A stretch of DNA of 64,000 bases, taken from positions 5,952,001-6,016,000 of the forward strand of contig JAPNXP010000003.1 in assembly GCA_028753945.1 (NCBI GenBank), read 5' to 3'. Shown here piece after piece: positions 45,848-58,120 of this stretch (the first letter of the stretch is position 1; each line of letters starts with the position of its first letter). The stretch comes from Hexactinellida sp. DTS-2022. Taxonomy: Eukaryota; Porifera; Hexactinellida. Both the position numbers and the translations under genes were made by a program. Below the pieces are notes generated by a model. That model made no database searches, was not told where the DNA came from, and worked only from the letters and a program-made list of their open reading frames with translations.

Positions 45848-46357
45848 TATTATGAAAACCCTATGTATGTTTTTCAAAGGAGATTAATTGGGCATTAATA
45901 ATTCTGAGGGCCCCAAAATTTTCCAAGGGGCTCACCCCCCAGTCCCCCTTGGATATGGGCCTGGTTCATATTAATGAGAATCTACAGTACTTGATACTGA
46001 ATTTATTCGGGTAAATACCATAGAAGCTATAGGTTTCTATTGATTATATTGGCTTCTAAATAATATTTTTGATAAACTGGATACTATCGTGTTTTGCATC
46101 ATGTATCTTAATTGAGAAACAGATATTTAGCTGCATGTGATTTTAATATATTATTTCTATATACATTTCACATTAGTGCAATACTAATGATAAGAATATT
46201 GTGGCAACAGCACGAGTCATTAAGAATGCAATAGAGACTGTATTAAATTATATTATCAATTAATTACGATTCTGGGATCGAAAATAATCAATTGAATAGA
46301 GTTTTAAAATGAAATTCTTGAAATCTTTTCGATACATTCTATTTCTGATACCCTAAG

Positions 46358-46365
46358 TATAAATA
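46358..46365 (+). promoter_or_regulatory. TATA box of protease C
   Basis: TATAAATA lies upstream of a short non-coding first exon ending at 46,439 (ACAG, then GTATTT). A 5' UTR intron runs to the acceptor at 46,698 (TTTTAG), and the ATG follows at 46,716. The same layout is kept at 60,126 in gene D. Confidence 0.6.
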
Positions 46366-46715
46366 CACCGATTTCTTAATGGCAACAATCAACAACACTC
46401 ACAGCAATAACAACATCTATAAAAAAGGACATAAAACAGGTATTTTTATATAAATGCTTCTAATAAATGACATAGTTATTAAAAATAATTTGACTATAAC
46501 ATACTTTATCACTGTTGATTAAAATTCTACATTTATTAATACAATTTAACATGTATTTTTAACCAGTACGAATTGCATGTTTTTGAGTTATTAATTAAGC
46601 TTTCATACCAAGGTGTAAAGTTTAATGATAATCTAAGAAACAGCTATTAATTAATAAAACAATTTAATTATAGCATATTATTGATATTTAATTTTTAGAT
46701 CTGTAACAAAATAAA

Positions 46716-49700
46716 ATGAAAGTTCAAATTGTGTGTGCATTCCTATTGGCGACTTTGGCTGTAACATTTGCCGGAAAGATTATCATTGAGAGGGAAAAGT
46801 ACATAGTACTGTTGAAGGAAGGGGCTACCGATGAGCAAATAGAAGAGGTCATTCAAATTGTGGAGGGACATGAGGGGTCACAAAGGGAAGAGCTCTTCAT
46901 AGAGTCAGATAATACTCTGCTACCGACGATCTTTGGAGAAATCAGTGAAGAAACTGCTGATAAGGTATGATTTGTTATTAATAAATGTCCAGTATATTCT
47001 TAACTTAAAAAAAATTTTTTTAATACTTCTATGAAAATTGCTGTTATTCAAAAAAGTCATTTATTCAATACCCGAGAATGAGTAAAACTAAATTACCAAC
47101 TACAGTAGTTAATACGAACACAAGGGGCCAGTCAAAATGCGTTCGTCTTATCCAGAATTCGTATTAACCAATATATAATTTGCATTGAAAAAGCTTTGAG
47201 GGGACTGAAATAGTGATAATAATTAATTATTACTAACCATCTTCGTGCTGACGAAATTCTACTGTATTAGTTTATGTACTTACTTTATATCAACCAACAT
47301 CCTTCAATATAAATACCTACTTTGCAAGGGTTAATTTGGGGCTGAAACGAATATTCGAAATGGAACGAACGAATCAGTTTCTAAACGAACGAATATTCGA
47401 ATATTCGTTCGTTTTGATGACCTAGCATTAAATCAATTTTAACACTCAAAATACAGTGGAAAATAGGTTTTGTTGATGTTACAATAGTTTAATCTTAGTT
47501 ATAAAGTGTTTAAGAAACAGGTTAGATATTACTCAGCTAGTTTAGGTTTAATTTATATTTACGATCTCTCCAATCTATACAAAAGTAATGTTTTTGCCCA
47601 AAATTAGTCAACGATTATCCGTTTCAATATACCTTCAAACGAATATTCGCTCAATCTTTCGAACGTATATTCGAATATTCGGTATATTCGTTTCAGCCCT
47701 AGTTAATCAACTTAATTTTGATGTAAAATTACCTTTCCAGTGCCTAAAGATTACATTAGAAAGCGTTCTGGTCTATACGTACAGTAGAACGTGGTTTTAA
47801 TTCGCTTAGTACATAAGAACTTGTATAAACAATGTTTCCCAATGTAAATGTATTATCTCTATGTAGTATCAACTCGGTTAGTACACACTCGAATAATACG
47901 TACAACTTTTTCTCCCGAGGGGTACGTACTACCGAGTGCTACTGTAAAGTAATTTATTTGTTATTTGCTTTGCATTTAGAATTTTATAAATTTCATATTT
48001 TAATCTCAGATTTCAGAATTGGACATTGTGGAAGTAGTTGAAGAAGACGAAATCATATACCTTGATAGAAACTTTGAAGATTCAAATGAGATATCCAATG
48101 ATGATCTTGAGAAGACTGAATACTCCACAAAAACAACTCGATACAATTTGGACATCATCGATAATGTAAACTGTACTGATGGCACATTCAAGCCATTCAA
48201 TAACGGATCGGGAGCTGATATTTATATACTCGATACTGGAATCAACTATAATCATACAGACTTCAGGTAAATACAAAAAAACTTAAATTAAATTATTGTT
48301 ACGTTATTGGAGTAGATGCCAAATTTTCGCGATCCTATTTAAAAATTTCCAAAAATTATACTCCAAAAAGAGCGTCTCGCGCTCCTGGTTATACCTTGAA
48401 TTTGTATCCCTACAACTAATGAGTTGTTGTACACAAGATGGTATCCAAGATTGGTAAGGAACAGTTGCCCGATTCCCGAGAGTATCAAGGCTGCAGAATA
48501 GCGTATATTTCCAGAGTCAACCCGTATTCTTTAATCTAGAAGGGGAGATGGAACGAAAGGAACTAGAGCAATAAATCCAGGATATGATGTTGTTGATAAC
48601 GAAACTGATTCCAATCAAAAAGGGAAAGATTGCAACGGACACGGTACTCACTGCGCTGGTATTGCAGGTGGTTTGTCTAGCGGAGTGGCTAAGGATGCTT
48701 TTCTAGTCAGCATAAGAATAATGGATTGCAAAGGAATTGGAAAAAGGAGTTGGGTTATTAAAGGGCTGCTGGGCGTAAGCTATTTCCACGAGTGGAGAAG
48801 TAAAAGGTAATATGTTGTACATTGTAACCTGTCTAATCCTACACCGTTGGGAAGAGAGAAATGTTGGATTGCCAAATTGTCGGATTATGCATCCTCTAAT
48901 GCATAGTCAGACTCTCATTGGGCTAATGTTCAGCTGAATTCCGGATTAAATAGGGTCGGATTATGCAGGTTCTACACTATATTAATAAATTAACAAAATA
49001 TATGACAAATTATTATTGTCAATATGAAATGTATTAGTGAGTGCATAGTTCATTAGTAATTATATTAGGGCTAAAATTTACTTTTCCCTTAAAATTAGAT
49101 ATCTCCCTCCCTCTCTAAGTCGCACTTTTCCATTTTGTAAAACAAAAAAATGGTTTGTTAATTGTTATACATAAGTTAATTAAACGGCCCAAAGTTCACA
49201 GTAACAATACAGTCAGGCCCTTTTATTATGTATAGTATAATAAGTGAATTCACTTAACACAAATCCTCTGTAGGTTGTTAAATTCGGACCATAGGGCTTG
49301 TTCATAAAATATTTCTTTCATAATAAGAAGACGAAAAATTGTTCACAATAAACAGGCTTAACTGATACAAATACAGTAGAACTCGTTTGTAGCCAACAAC
49401 TTCGGTTTGAAAATATGTACCAATTATCCGGGTATACGTTCTAAACGAGTTCCCCTAAATGGTAAGTATGTTTCCTAAAATTGCCTTATAAAATTAGTAC
49501 ATACTAATAGTCCATGTATATACTCTATGACATTACAATATACAATTTAATTCTCCTTTTAGAGAAGAATTTGTTGGAAGCATCGTAAGCATATCATATG
49601 GATGTGGGAAATCTGTTATTCTAAATAGCTACATCAATAAAATAGTGGATCGTGGGGTTGTAGTAGTGACAGCCAGTGGTAATGAAAGGATGAACGCATG

Positions 49701-50461
49701 CCGTAGGAGCCCCGGGAGTGCTTCTGGTAGTATCAACGTCGGAGCTCACGGTTACGGGAAAATTGGGACAGGCTGCAAAAAACCAATGGCACGCTTCTCA
49801 AACTATGGACCGTGCGTTGATATCATGGCACCAGGAATTCGTATTCTTAGTGCTAGCTACAAGACTAACACAAGTTTGTTTTAAAAATATACGGATTTTA
49901 TATTATATAGAATACAGTAGACTCTTGTAAATACAAACACTAGGATCGTCTTATTATCTAGAAATTCGTATTAACCGGAGTCACTTGTATGCATTCGTAA
50001 GGGCTAGGCAAATAAACTTTGTACTTCTTAACCGATTTCCCTCCTTATCCGTGTTCATATTAACGAGAGTATATTATATTTTGGAAAGACCTTTTCTAAT
50101 GTAATTTTCGGACAGTGTCATTATTTATTAACATCACACATTGACCTTTCCCAATCCGGAAAATTGAATCTGCATTTATCTTATCTTGGATAAATATTTA
50201 TGTGTATATTTACGGGTAGCCACTACATTCCACTCATTTCTAGGTTTCACTAAAGAGAGAGGAATTTCTATGGCTTGTCCTCATGTTGCCGGATTAGCTG
50301 CACTCATGAAAAAAGGTGACAAGACTATTACTGCTATTGAGATTAAGGAGAGGATTAAAGCTAATGGAATTGATGATATTGACAGATCAGCTATGAGCAA
50401 TGCAGTGCAGGCTAGTTCCTATGCCAAGAGGATGTACGTCACTCCTAACCTAATTGCTTAA
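46716..50461 (+). CDS. Secreted S8 subtilase C (proteinase K-like), complete triad
   Basis: Exons 46716-46964, 48010-48266, 48540-48806, 49563-49873 and 50244-50461 join in phase to 433 aa. A signal peptide (MKVQIVCAFLLATLAVTFAG) leads into an I9 propeptide (KYIVLLKEGATDEQIEEVIQ), which in this family folds and inhibits the enzyme until cleaved. Catalytic residues are Asp158 in IYILDTGIN, His203 in CNGHGTHCAG and Ser370 in GISMACPHVAG, with the oxyanion Asn in VVVTASGNE. The residue before Ser is Ile, where Thr is nearly invariant, which could alter activity. The donor after exon 4 (A then GTTTGT) is weak. Product: probably a secreted endopeptidase for digestion, defence or matrix turnover (inference). 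A Tigger-like and a hAT-like element lie in intron 1. Confidence 0.88.
47103..47264. mobile_element. Tigger/pogo-like MITE in intron 1 of protease C
   Basis: Starts CAGTAGTTAATACGAACACA and ends with the inverted CTGACGAAATTCTACTG. It is also present in copy 2 (60,911-61,072), so it is older than the duplication. Confidence 0.65.
47338..47701. mobile_element. hAT-type element, GGGCTGAAACGAATATTCG ends
   Basis: Left end GGGCTGAAACGAATATTCG and right end CGTTTCAGCCC are inverted, with many GAATATTCG motifs inside. Flanks GTTAATTT and AGTTAATC are similar but not identical. The duplicate at about 61,148-61,465 is shorter inside. Confidence 0.65.
49372..50085. repeat. Partial Tigger-like MITEs in introns 3 and 4 of protease C
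   Basis: Ends of the type CAGTAGAACTCGTTTGTAG (49,375) and CAGTAGACTCTTGTAAATAC (about 49,915) occur, the latter closing near TTAACGAGAGTATATTATA at 50,080. They bracket exon 4 of gene C (49,563-49,873). Confidence 0.5.
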
Positions 50462-50639
50462 CTTATATTGCCTGCTTACTTACCTTTCTTCGCTCAATAA
50501 TATCTATCATCATCCAGTATTTACCCCAGAATTATTTATCTATTTAGGCTTATAGTCCGATAACATGCTACTTATCTATTCTATTAACTCAATTCATGTT
50601 ATCTAGTGTATCTTTAGGCCATTAACCTGTTATGATTGC

Positions 50640-51310
50640 TATTATATATCACTAGCCAAGTGACCCGTCACCTTGCGACGAATTAGTCGGTATAAGCCCC
50701 TCGAGGGACAACCATATGCATTTTGAAATCTGCATTCGTTTTGCCTTGCAGACTTATTACATTGCAGGATTCAGGGTTGTTATCAATCCGGCCGGCAACG
50801 GTGTGTGGGTGAACTGTCTGACTGGATTACGTTGCATGATGTAGTAAATGATTATGTAAAATTTAACAAATTGATTCATTTTAGGCAGCGCAATTGGTAG
50901 TACACAATAGAATTAATATCCCAGTTAGCAGTAACCAATAGGATTAATATCCCTTTTAGCAGTGACAAATAGGGGTAATATCCCAGTTAGCAGTAACCAA
51001 TAGGATTTGTATCCCAGTTAGCAGTAACCAATAGGGGTAATATCCCAGTTAGCAGTAACCAATAGGATTAGACCTTCAACAATAGGCTTATATATGCACA
51101 TTAGTACGTAAACACAAAATGCCGTGTAATTCTGGAACTAACACCTGTTAGTGGAACCCAGTATATTTCCCGAGGTCTCCCTTGGAAGAGCTTTCGATTG
51201 ATATTTATTAAGTTAGGATCGGGTAATGTAGCAAAGAGTTACAGGGGCGGACGGACAGACAGACAGACAGACAGACGGACGGACCAAGCTCTCTTAATAA
51301 TATAGATGCT
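50640..51310. repeat. Interspersed repeat with inner 32-bp tandem array, ending in GGACAGACAGAC
   Basis: Begins near CACTAGCCAAGTGACCCGTC and ends TTAATAATATAGATG after a GACGGACAGACAGAC tract. At 50,912-51,067 about five copies of a unit containing ATCCCAGTTAGCAGTAACCA occur. The end part matches 2,150-2,310 in reverse orientation. It is probably a non-autonomous transposon; the class is not clear. Confidence 0.55.
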
Positions 51311-51523
51311 CATTAAATATAGGCTGACAATAATTATTGTTACAATCGAATTTGTTGATAACTTAACAACTCAGAATATACTCAATTCATATTGTCCTGG
51401 ATACTTTAGGCAGATAGGAAAATGGGATATATTAGTATACTAATTATTGTACACCTATAATATTGGAAGCTAATTATTGTACACCTATAATATTCGCACA
51501 AAGAATGCAGCAAATGGTATGCT

Positions 51524-51777
51524 GATGGAAAATTTAAAATTTCTCCAAATATACTTCAGCAGGTGTATACAATTCATGGCAGAGTTTTCGGGAAGCAGAT
51601 TTTTCCACTTGCCTACTGTCTTTTGCCGAACAAGAATTTTGCAACTTATGAGGCCATGCTTCAGGCACTGAAAGAGCTCCAACCGGACTCAACCCAGATA
51701 ACTTAATGACTGACTTCGAAAAAGGTGCAATCCGAGCATTCCAAGAAGCGTTCCCGGAATAAACTGTACAGGCTGCT
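51524..51777 (+). pseudogene. MULE-type transposase fragment
   Basis: From the GAT at 51,524 the frame reads DGKFKISPNILQQVYTIHG, then IFPLAYCLLPNKNFATYEAM and LQALKELQPDS. After a 1-bp shift it continues NLMTDFEKGAIRAFQEAFPE. This is the core of a Mutator-like (MULE) transposase, including the first (DGKF) and second (MTDFE) acidic residues of the DDE triad. The frameshift and the following stop (CCGGAATAA) show it is dead, and the rest of the gene is missing. Confidence 0.75.
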
Positions 51778-51778
51778 T

Positions 51779-51965
51779 TTTACTGTGCCGACTATACTAT
51801 AGTATAGTGGCCCAGTTCTAAAATCACTGCCTTTATTATTACTGTGCCGACTATACTATAGTATAGTGGCCCAGTATTAGAATCACTGCCTTTATTATTT
51901 TTACTGTGCCGACTATACTATAGTATAGTGGCCCAGTATTAGAATCACTGCCTTTATTATTTTTA
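51779..51965. repeat. Three tandem copies of a 62-bp palindrome-bearing repeat
   Basis: Each unit contains ACTGTGCCGACTATACTATAG followed by TATAGTGGCCCAGTATTAGA. The core ACTATACTATAGTATAGT is a perfect palindrome. A single copy occurs at 53,415-53,475 and three more, diverged, at 57,806-57,965. Confidence 0.85.
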
Positions 51966-51966
51966 T

Positions 51967-54900
51967 TATTATTTTTTTTTTCTCCGTAGACGGTGCCCTG
52001 GCCACAGCTTTATAGTTGATGGGCTTAAACTTTGCAAGTAGGTGCGATGGGACCGTCTAATTTGCACCTGGGGTAACGATTTCTGATTAAGAAATTTTTG
52101 ACACATCTTTAACACCTTTCAAATTTTGTCTGGTCCATAACTCAAAAATTCTTTTACTAAACCCCCAAATTTTATTTCATATTTGGATTCACCATAAAAT
52201 TCTGCGTCTGATGGGTGAAGAAAAGTTTCAATAAATGGTTTAATTTCTGCCATAAATGGGGGTTGAAATTTCTTTGTTTACTCACACTTCAATTTCAGTA
52301 AAAGTGTTAAATCTAATTCCATTGTTTCAACTTGTAATAATTATATTGATTTAACTTGTTAAATCCTACTCTAGTGATTCAACTTGCGATAATTATATTG
52401 ATTCAACTTATAAATTCCAGCTGGCTTCTATTTAATTGTAGCATTACTATACAATGGATTAAATTAAATTAATTTATATAAGGAATTTGTTGACTTTACT
52501 CAACTCACCGTGGATAACATTGCTAAAATAAATAACTAATAAATTAATTTATTATCAATAAGTAATGAATGAATGGCATTAAACTAAAGATGGTTTATGA
52601 TAGAACCGTTAAGATTTTACATTCCACAACAACGACAGATTAAGTGATTATATTTATTTCGGCGAGAATATTCTTTTTGCACAATTAATGTACTGACGTA
52701 ATTTATTATAATTAATTCCTTTTGTATTTAACTTATAGAATTTTCCAATTGGATTATTGGGGTTATCGAGTGCGCTGAATTCATATATGATAGTGAAATT
52801 CGATTTAAATTAATAATAAGTGCAAATAATTGAACTTTATTTATTTTGCTGTACATAATAATGGTGTTAAATTATTAATTTATTAATTAAATATATATAC
52901 TAATTAGGTAAATTTCATTAATCTCAGAGATGATACAAGATAGAAACAAACTTTCAATTTATCAATTGGTCCTTATGCCAGGTACCACCTATACAAGTGG
53001 GTCTTGACACCTTGAGGTGATGATGACATCGTCAAAAAAATGTATTTTTACAATTTTGTTAATTCGATATTTAAAATGGGTTAGTTGATGTTGGGTGATG
53101 ACCCAACACTCACATAAAAAATGCTGAGTCATCAGCTATTATATTCTACTCAAACTTGAATATCTCTAAAATTATATGAACTAAATGGAAACTTCCACCA
53201 CTCTAAGGGTCGATGCCTTCTGTAACACCTTTTTGAAATAATTTAACACCTTCATAGTGATGATGACATGGCGAAAAAAAAATCCAAAATTGCAGCCTGC
53301 GCCGACAGCATGTTCTTTTGGAGGCACTATCAATAAACAACCAACAAAATATAGTGCCACCAAAGGAACATGCGTCGGCACAGGCTGCAATTTTGGATTT
53401 TTTTATTATTATTTTTACTGTGCCGACTATACTATAGTATAGTGGCCCAGTATTAGAATCACTGCCTTTATTTATATTATTATTATTTCTCCGTAGCAGG
53501 TGCCCTGGCCACACCTGTATACATAGAGGGCTGAAACTTGGCATGTAGATTCGGAGTCGACGTCTAATTTGCACCTGGGGTTACGATTTTGTATTAACAA
53601 ATTTTTGACACATCTTTAACACCTTTCAAAATTTGTCTGGTCCATAACTCAAAAAATGTTTTACTAAACCCCAAAATTTTATTTCACATTTGGATTCGCC
53701 ATAAAATTCTGCGTCTGATGGGAGAAGAAATTTTTCAATAAAGGGGTCAATTTCTGCCATAAATGGGGGTTGAAATTTCTTTGTTTACTGACACTTCAAT
53801 TTCAGTAAAGTGTTAAATCTAATTCTATTGTTTCAACTTGTAATAATTATATTGATTTAACTTGTTAAATCCTACTCTAGTGATTCAACTTGCGATAATT
53901 ATATTGATTTAACTTATAAATTCCAGCTGGCTTCTATTTAATTTTAGTATTACTATACAATTGATTAAATAAAATAATATAATATAAGGAATTTGTTGAC
54001 TCAACTCAACCAACCATGGATAACATTGCTAAAATAAATAACTAATAATATAATTTATTATCAATACATAATGAATGAATGGCATTAAACTCAAGATGGT
54101 TTAAGATAGAAACAAACTTCAAATTTATCTACCGTTCCTTGTGACTCGGACCAATTAACAAATGCTTCTTCACACCTTGGGCGTTGATGACTTGGCAAAA
54201 AAAAATCCAAAATTGCAGATGTGCTGACAGCATGTTCTTTTGGAGGCACTATCAATAACCCACCAACAAAATATAGTGCCACCAAAGGAACATGCGTCGG
54301 CACAGCTGCAATTTTGGATTTTTTTTTTTCTCCGTAGACGGTGCCCTGGCCACAGCTTTATAGTTGATGGGCTTAAACTTTGCAAGTAGGTGCGATGGGA
54401 CCGTCTAATTTGCACCTGGGGTAACGATTTCTGATTAAGAAATTTTTGACACATCTTTAACACCTTTCAAATTTTGTCTGGTCCATAACTCAAAAATTCT
54501 TTTACTAAACCCCCAAATTTTATTTCATATTTGGATTCACCATAAAATTCTGCGTCTGATGGGTGAAGAAAATTTTCAATAAATGGTTTAATTTCTGCCA
54601 TAAATGGGGGTTGAAATTTCTTTGTTTACTCACACTTCAATTTCAGTAAAAGTGTTAAATCTAATTCCATTGTTTCAACTTGTAATAATTATATTGATTT
54701 AACTTGTTGAATCCTACTCTAGTGATTCAACTTGCGATAATTATATTGATTTAACTTATATATTCCAGCTGGCTTCTATTTAATTGTAGCATTACTATAC
54801 AATGGATTAAATTAAATTAATTTATATAAGGAATTTGTTGACTTTACTCAACTCACCGTGGATAACATTGCTAAAATAAATAACTAATAAATTAATTTAT

Positions 54901-57900
54901 TATCAATAAGTAATGAATGAATGGCATTAAACTAAAGATGGTTTATGATAGAACCGTTAAGATTTTACATTCCACAACAACGACAGATTAAGTGATTATA
55001 TTTATTTCGGCGAGAATATTCTTTTTGCACAATTAATGTACTGACGTAATTTATTATAATTAATTCCTTTTGTATTTAACTTATAGAATTTTCCAATTGG
55101 ATTATTGGGGTTATCGAGTGCGCTGAATTCATATATGATAGTGAAATTCGATTTAAATTAATAATAAGTGCAAATAATTGAACTTTATTTATTTTGCTGT
55201 ACATAATAATGGTGTTAAATTATTAATTTATTAATTAAATATATATACTAATTAGGTAAATTTCATTAATCTCAGAGATGATACAAGATAGAAACAAACT
55301 TTCAATTTATCAATTGGTCCTTATGCCAGGTACCACCTATACAAGTGGGTCTTGACACCTTGAGGTGATGATGACATCGTCAAAAAAATGTATTTTCACA
55401 ATTTTGTGAATTAAATAATTCGCATGGGTTGGTTGGAGTTGGGTGAATACCCAACACGCACTTTAAAAATGCTGAGTCATCACAGATTATATTCTACTGA
55501 AACTTGAATATCTCTCAAATGAAGTGAGCTAAATGGAAACTTCCACCACTCTAAGGGTCGTTGCATACTGAAACACCTTTCTGAAATATTTTAACACCTT
55601 CATAGTGATGATGACTAGGCGAAAAAAAAAAATCCAAAATTGCAGCTGTGCCGACAGCATGTTCCTTTGGAGGCACTATCAATAAACAACCACCAAAATA
55701 TAGTGCCACCAAAGGAACATGCGTCGGCACAGCTGCAATTTTGGATTTTTTTATTTTTTCTCCGTAGACGGTGCCCTGGCCACACCTTTATACATAGAGA
55801 GCTGAAACTTGGCATGTAGGTCCGATGGGACCGTCTAATTTGCACCTGGGGTTACGAATTTTGATCAAATAATTTTAACACCTATTTAAACTAGTTATGG
55901 CTCATAAAATGAAATAATTATTTTTGAGCTTGATAAATTTTACATGTACGGATAGAGAATTAAATTCTACACCTTTTCACAGTGCACGAATTTTGAAATT
56001 GGGTTTCGTTTGTGCCACAATTAAGTTGCAAGTGTCCTTTGTTTACTAACACTTCAGTTCAATTGAAAGTGTTAAATCTAATTCCATTATTTCAACTTGT
56101 AATAATTATATTGATTCAACCTGTGAGATCTAGTAGGCTTCTATTTTCTAATTGAAACCTAAGATTTTACATTCCACAACAACGACAGATTAAGTGATTA
56201 TATTTATTTCTGCGAGAATATTCTTGCACAATTAATGTACTGACGTAATTTATTATAATTCATTCATTCTGTATTTAACTTATAGAGACGGTTCCAATTA
56301 GATTATTGGGGTTATCGAGTGCGTGGAATTCAAATATTATAGTGAAATTCAATTTAAATTATTATTAATTGCAAATATTTGAACTTAATTTATTTTGCTG
56401 TATATAATAATGGTGTTAAATAATTAATACATTAAATAAATTTTTATACTAATTAATTAAATATCATAAATCTCAGAGATCATAGAAGATAGAAACAAAC
56501 TTTCAATTTATCAATTGGTCCTTATGGCACGTGCCACCTCTACAAATGGGTCTTGACACCTTGAGGTGATGATGACATCGCTAAAAAAATGTGTTTTTAC
56601 AATTTTGTCAATTCGATATTTAAAATGGGTTAGTTGATGTTGGGTGATGACCCAACACTCACATAAAAAATGCTGAGTCATCAGCTATTATATTCTACTC
56701 AAACTTGAATATCTCTAAAATGAAGTAAACTAAATGGAAACTTCCACCACTCTAAGGGTCGATGCCTTGTGTAACACCTTTTTGAAATAATTTGACACCT
56801 TCATAGTGATGATGACATGGCGAAAAAAAATCCAAAATTGCAGCATGTGCCGACAGCATGTTCCTTTGGAGGCACTATCAATAAGCCACCACCAAAATAT
56901 AGTGCCACCAAAGGAACATGCGTCGGCACAGGCTGCAATTTTGGATTTTTTTTTTTCTCCGTAGACGGTGCCCTGGCCTGAGCTTTAGAGTTGATGGGCT
57001 GAAACTTGGCATGTAGGTGCGATGGGACCGTCTAATTTGCACCTGGGGTAACGATTTTTGATTAAGAAATTTTTGACACATCTTTAACACCTTTCAAATT
57101 TTGTCTGGTCCATAACTCAAAAATTGTTTTACTAAACCCCCAAATTTTATTTCATATTTGGATTCACCATAAAATTCTGCGTCTGATGGGTAAAGAAAAT
57201 TTTCAATAAATGGTTTAATTTCTGCCATAAATGGGGGTTAAAATTTCTTTGTTTACTCGCACTTCAGTTTCAATAAAACTGTGAAATCTAATTCCATTGT
57301 TTCAACTTGTAATAATTATATTGATTTACCTTCTTAAATCCTACTCTAGTGATTCAACTTGCGATAATTATATTGATTTAACTTATATATTCCAGCTGGC
57401 TTCTATTTAATTGTAGTATTACTAGACAATGGATTAAATAAAATAATATATTATAAGGAATTTGTTGACTTAATTCAACTCAACCGTGGATAACATTGCT
57501 AAAAAAATTAACTAATAATATAATTTATTATCAATACATAATGAATGAATGGCATTAAACTCAAGATGGTTTATGATAGAAACAAACTTCAAATTTATCT
57601 ACCGTTCCTTGTGGCTCGGATCAAATAACAAATGGATCATGACACCTTGAGGCGTTGATGACTTGGCGAAAAAAAATCCAAAATTGCAGATGTGCTGACA
57701 GCATGTTCTTTTGGAGGCACTATCAATAACCCACCAACAAAATATAGTGCCACCAAAGGAACATGCGTCGGCACAGCTGCAATTTTGGATTTTTTTTTTA
57801 CTATGCCGACTATACTATAGTATGGTGGCCCAGTATTGAAATCACTGCCTTTATTACTGTGCCGACTATACTATCGTATAGTGGCCCAGTATTGGTCTTA

Positions 57901-58120
57901 GTGCTTTGGTATATTATTACTGTGCCGACTATACTATAGTATAGTGGCCCAGTATTGAAATGAGTGCCTTGGTATATTATTTTTTATCCGTAGCCTCTCC
58001 ACAGAACAGAGTATTATTATCTAAGAACCCAAAATTTAGGATATGTGTCTCATGGGTTACAGATGTGCACCTGGGGTCACGATTTTTGATTAATTTTTTT
58101 GGACACATTTTTGCACCTGT
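51967..58120. repeat. Head-to-tail array of inverted-repeat units with 20-bp spacers
   Basis: Units at about 51,967-53,330, 53,351-54,252, 54,273-55,679, 55,700-56,878, 56,899-57,723 and 57,744 onward. Each complete unit starts ATAGTGCCACCAAAGGAAC and ends with the inverted form GTTCCTTTGGAGGCACTAT; the ends match over about 50 bp up to AAAATCCAAAATTGCAG. The spacers 53331-53350, 54253-54272, 55680-55699, 56879-56898 and 57724-57743 are all exactly 20 bp and of nearly the same sequence (CAATAA then CAAAAT). Units 1 and 3 are nearly identical for about 1 kb. Short units (2, 5) lack middle parts. No credible protein is encoded. Confidence 0.85.

Larger units (their letters stand above)
43987..48812. 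repeat. Segmental duplication, copy 1 (promoter to exon 3 of protease C)
   Basis: From ATATTTTGTGAGCCTAG to just past the exon 3 donor of gene C, the sequence matches 58,121-62,589 with only scattered changes. Copy 1 is about 360 bp longer, almost all explained by two MITE insertions (44,211-44,395 and 45,665-45,847) that copy 2 lacks. Confidence 0.85.

Noticed and set aside
53181..57090. Several frames with ADACSFGGTI and GTCVGTGCNFGFF
   Set aside because: They are translations of the inverted ends of the tandem units, recurring with each copy.
51967..57743. Regular repeats with 20-bp spacers resembling a CRISPR array
   Set aside because: The repeats are about 50-bp inverted ends at kilobase spacing, the spacers are nearly identical, and this is animal DNA.
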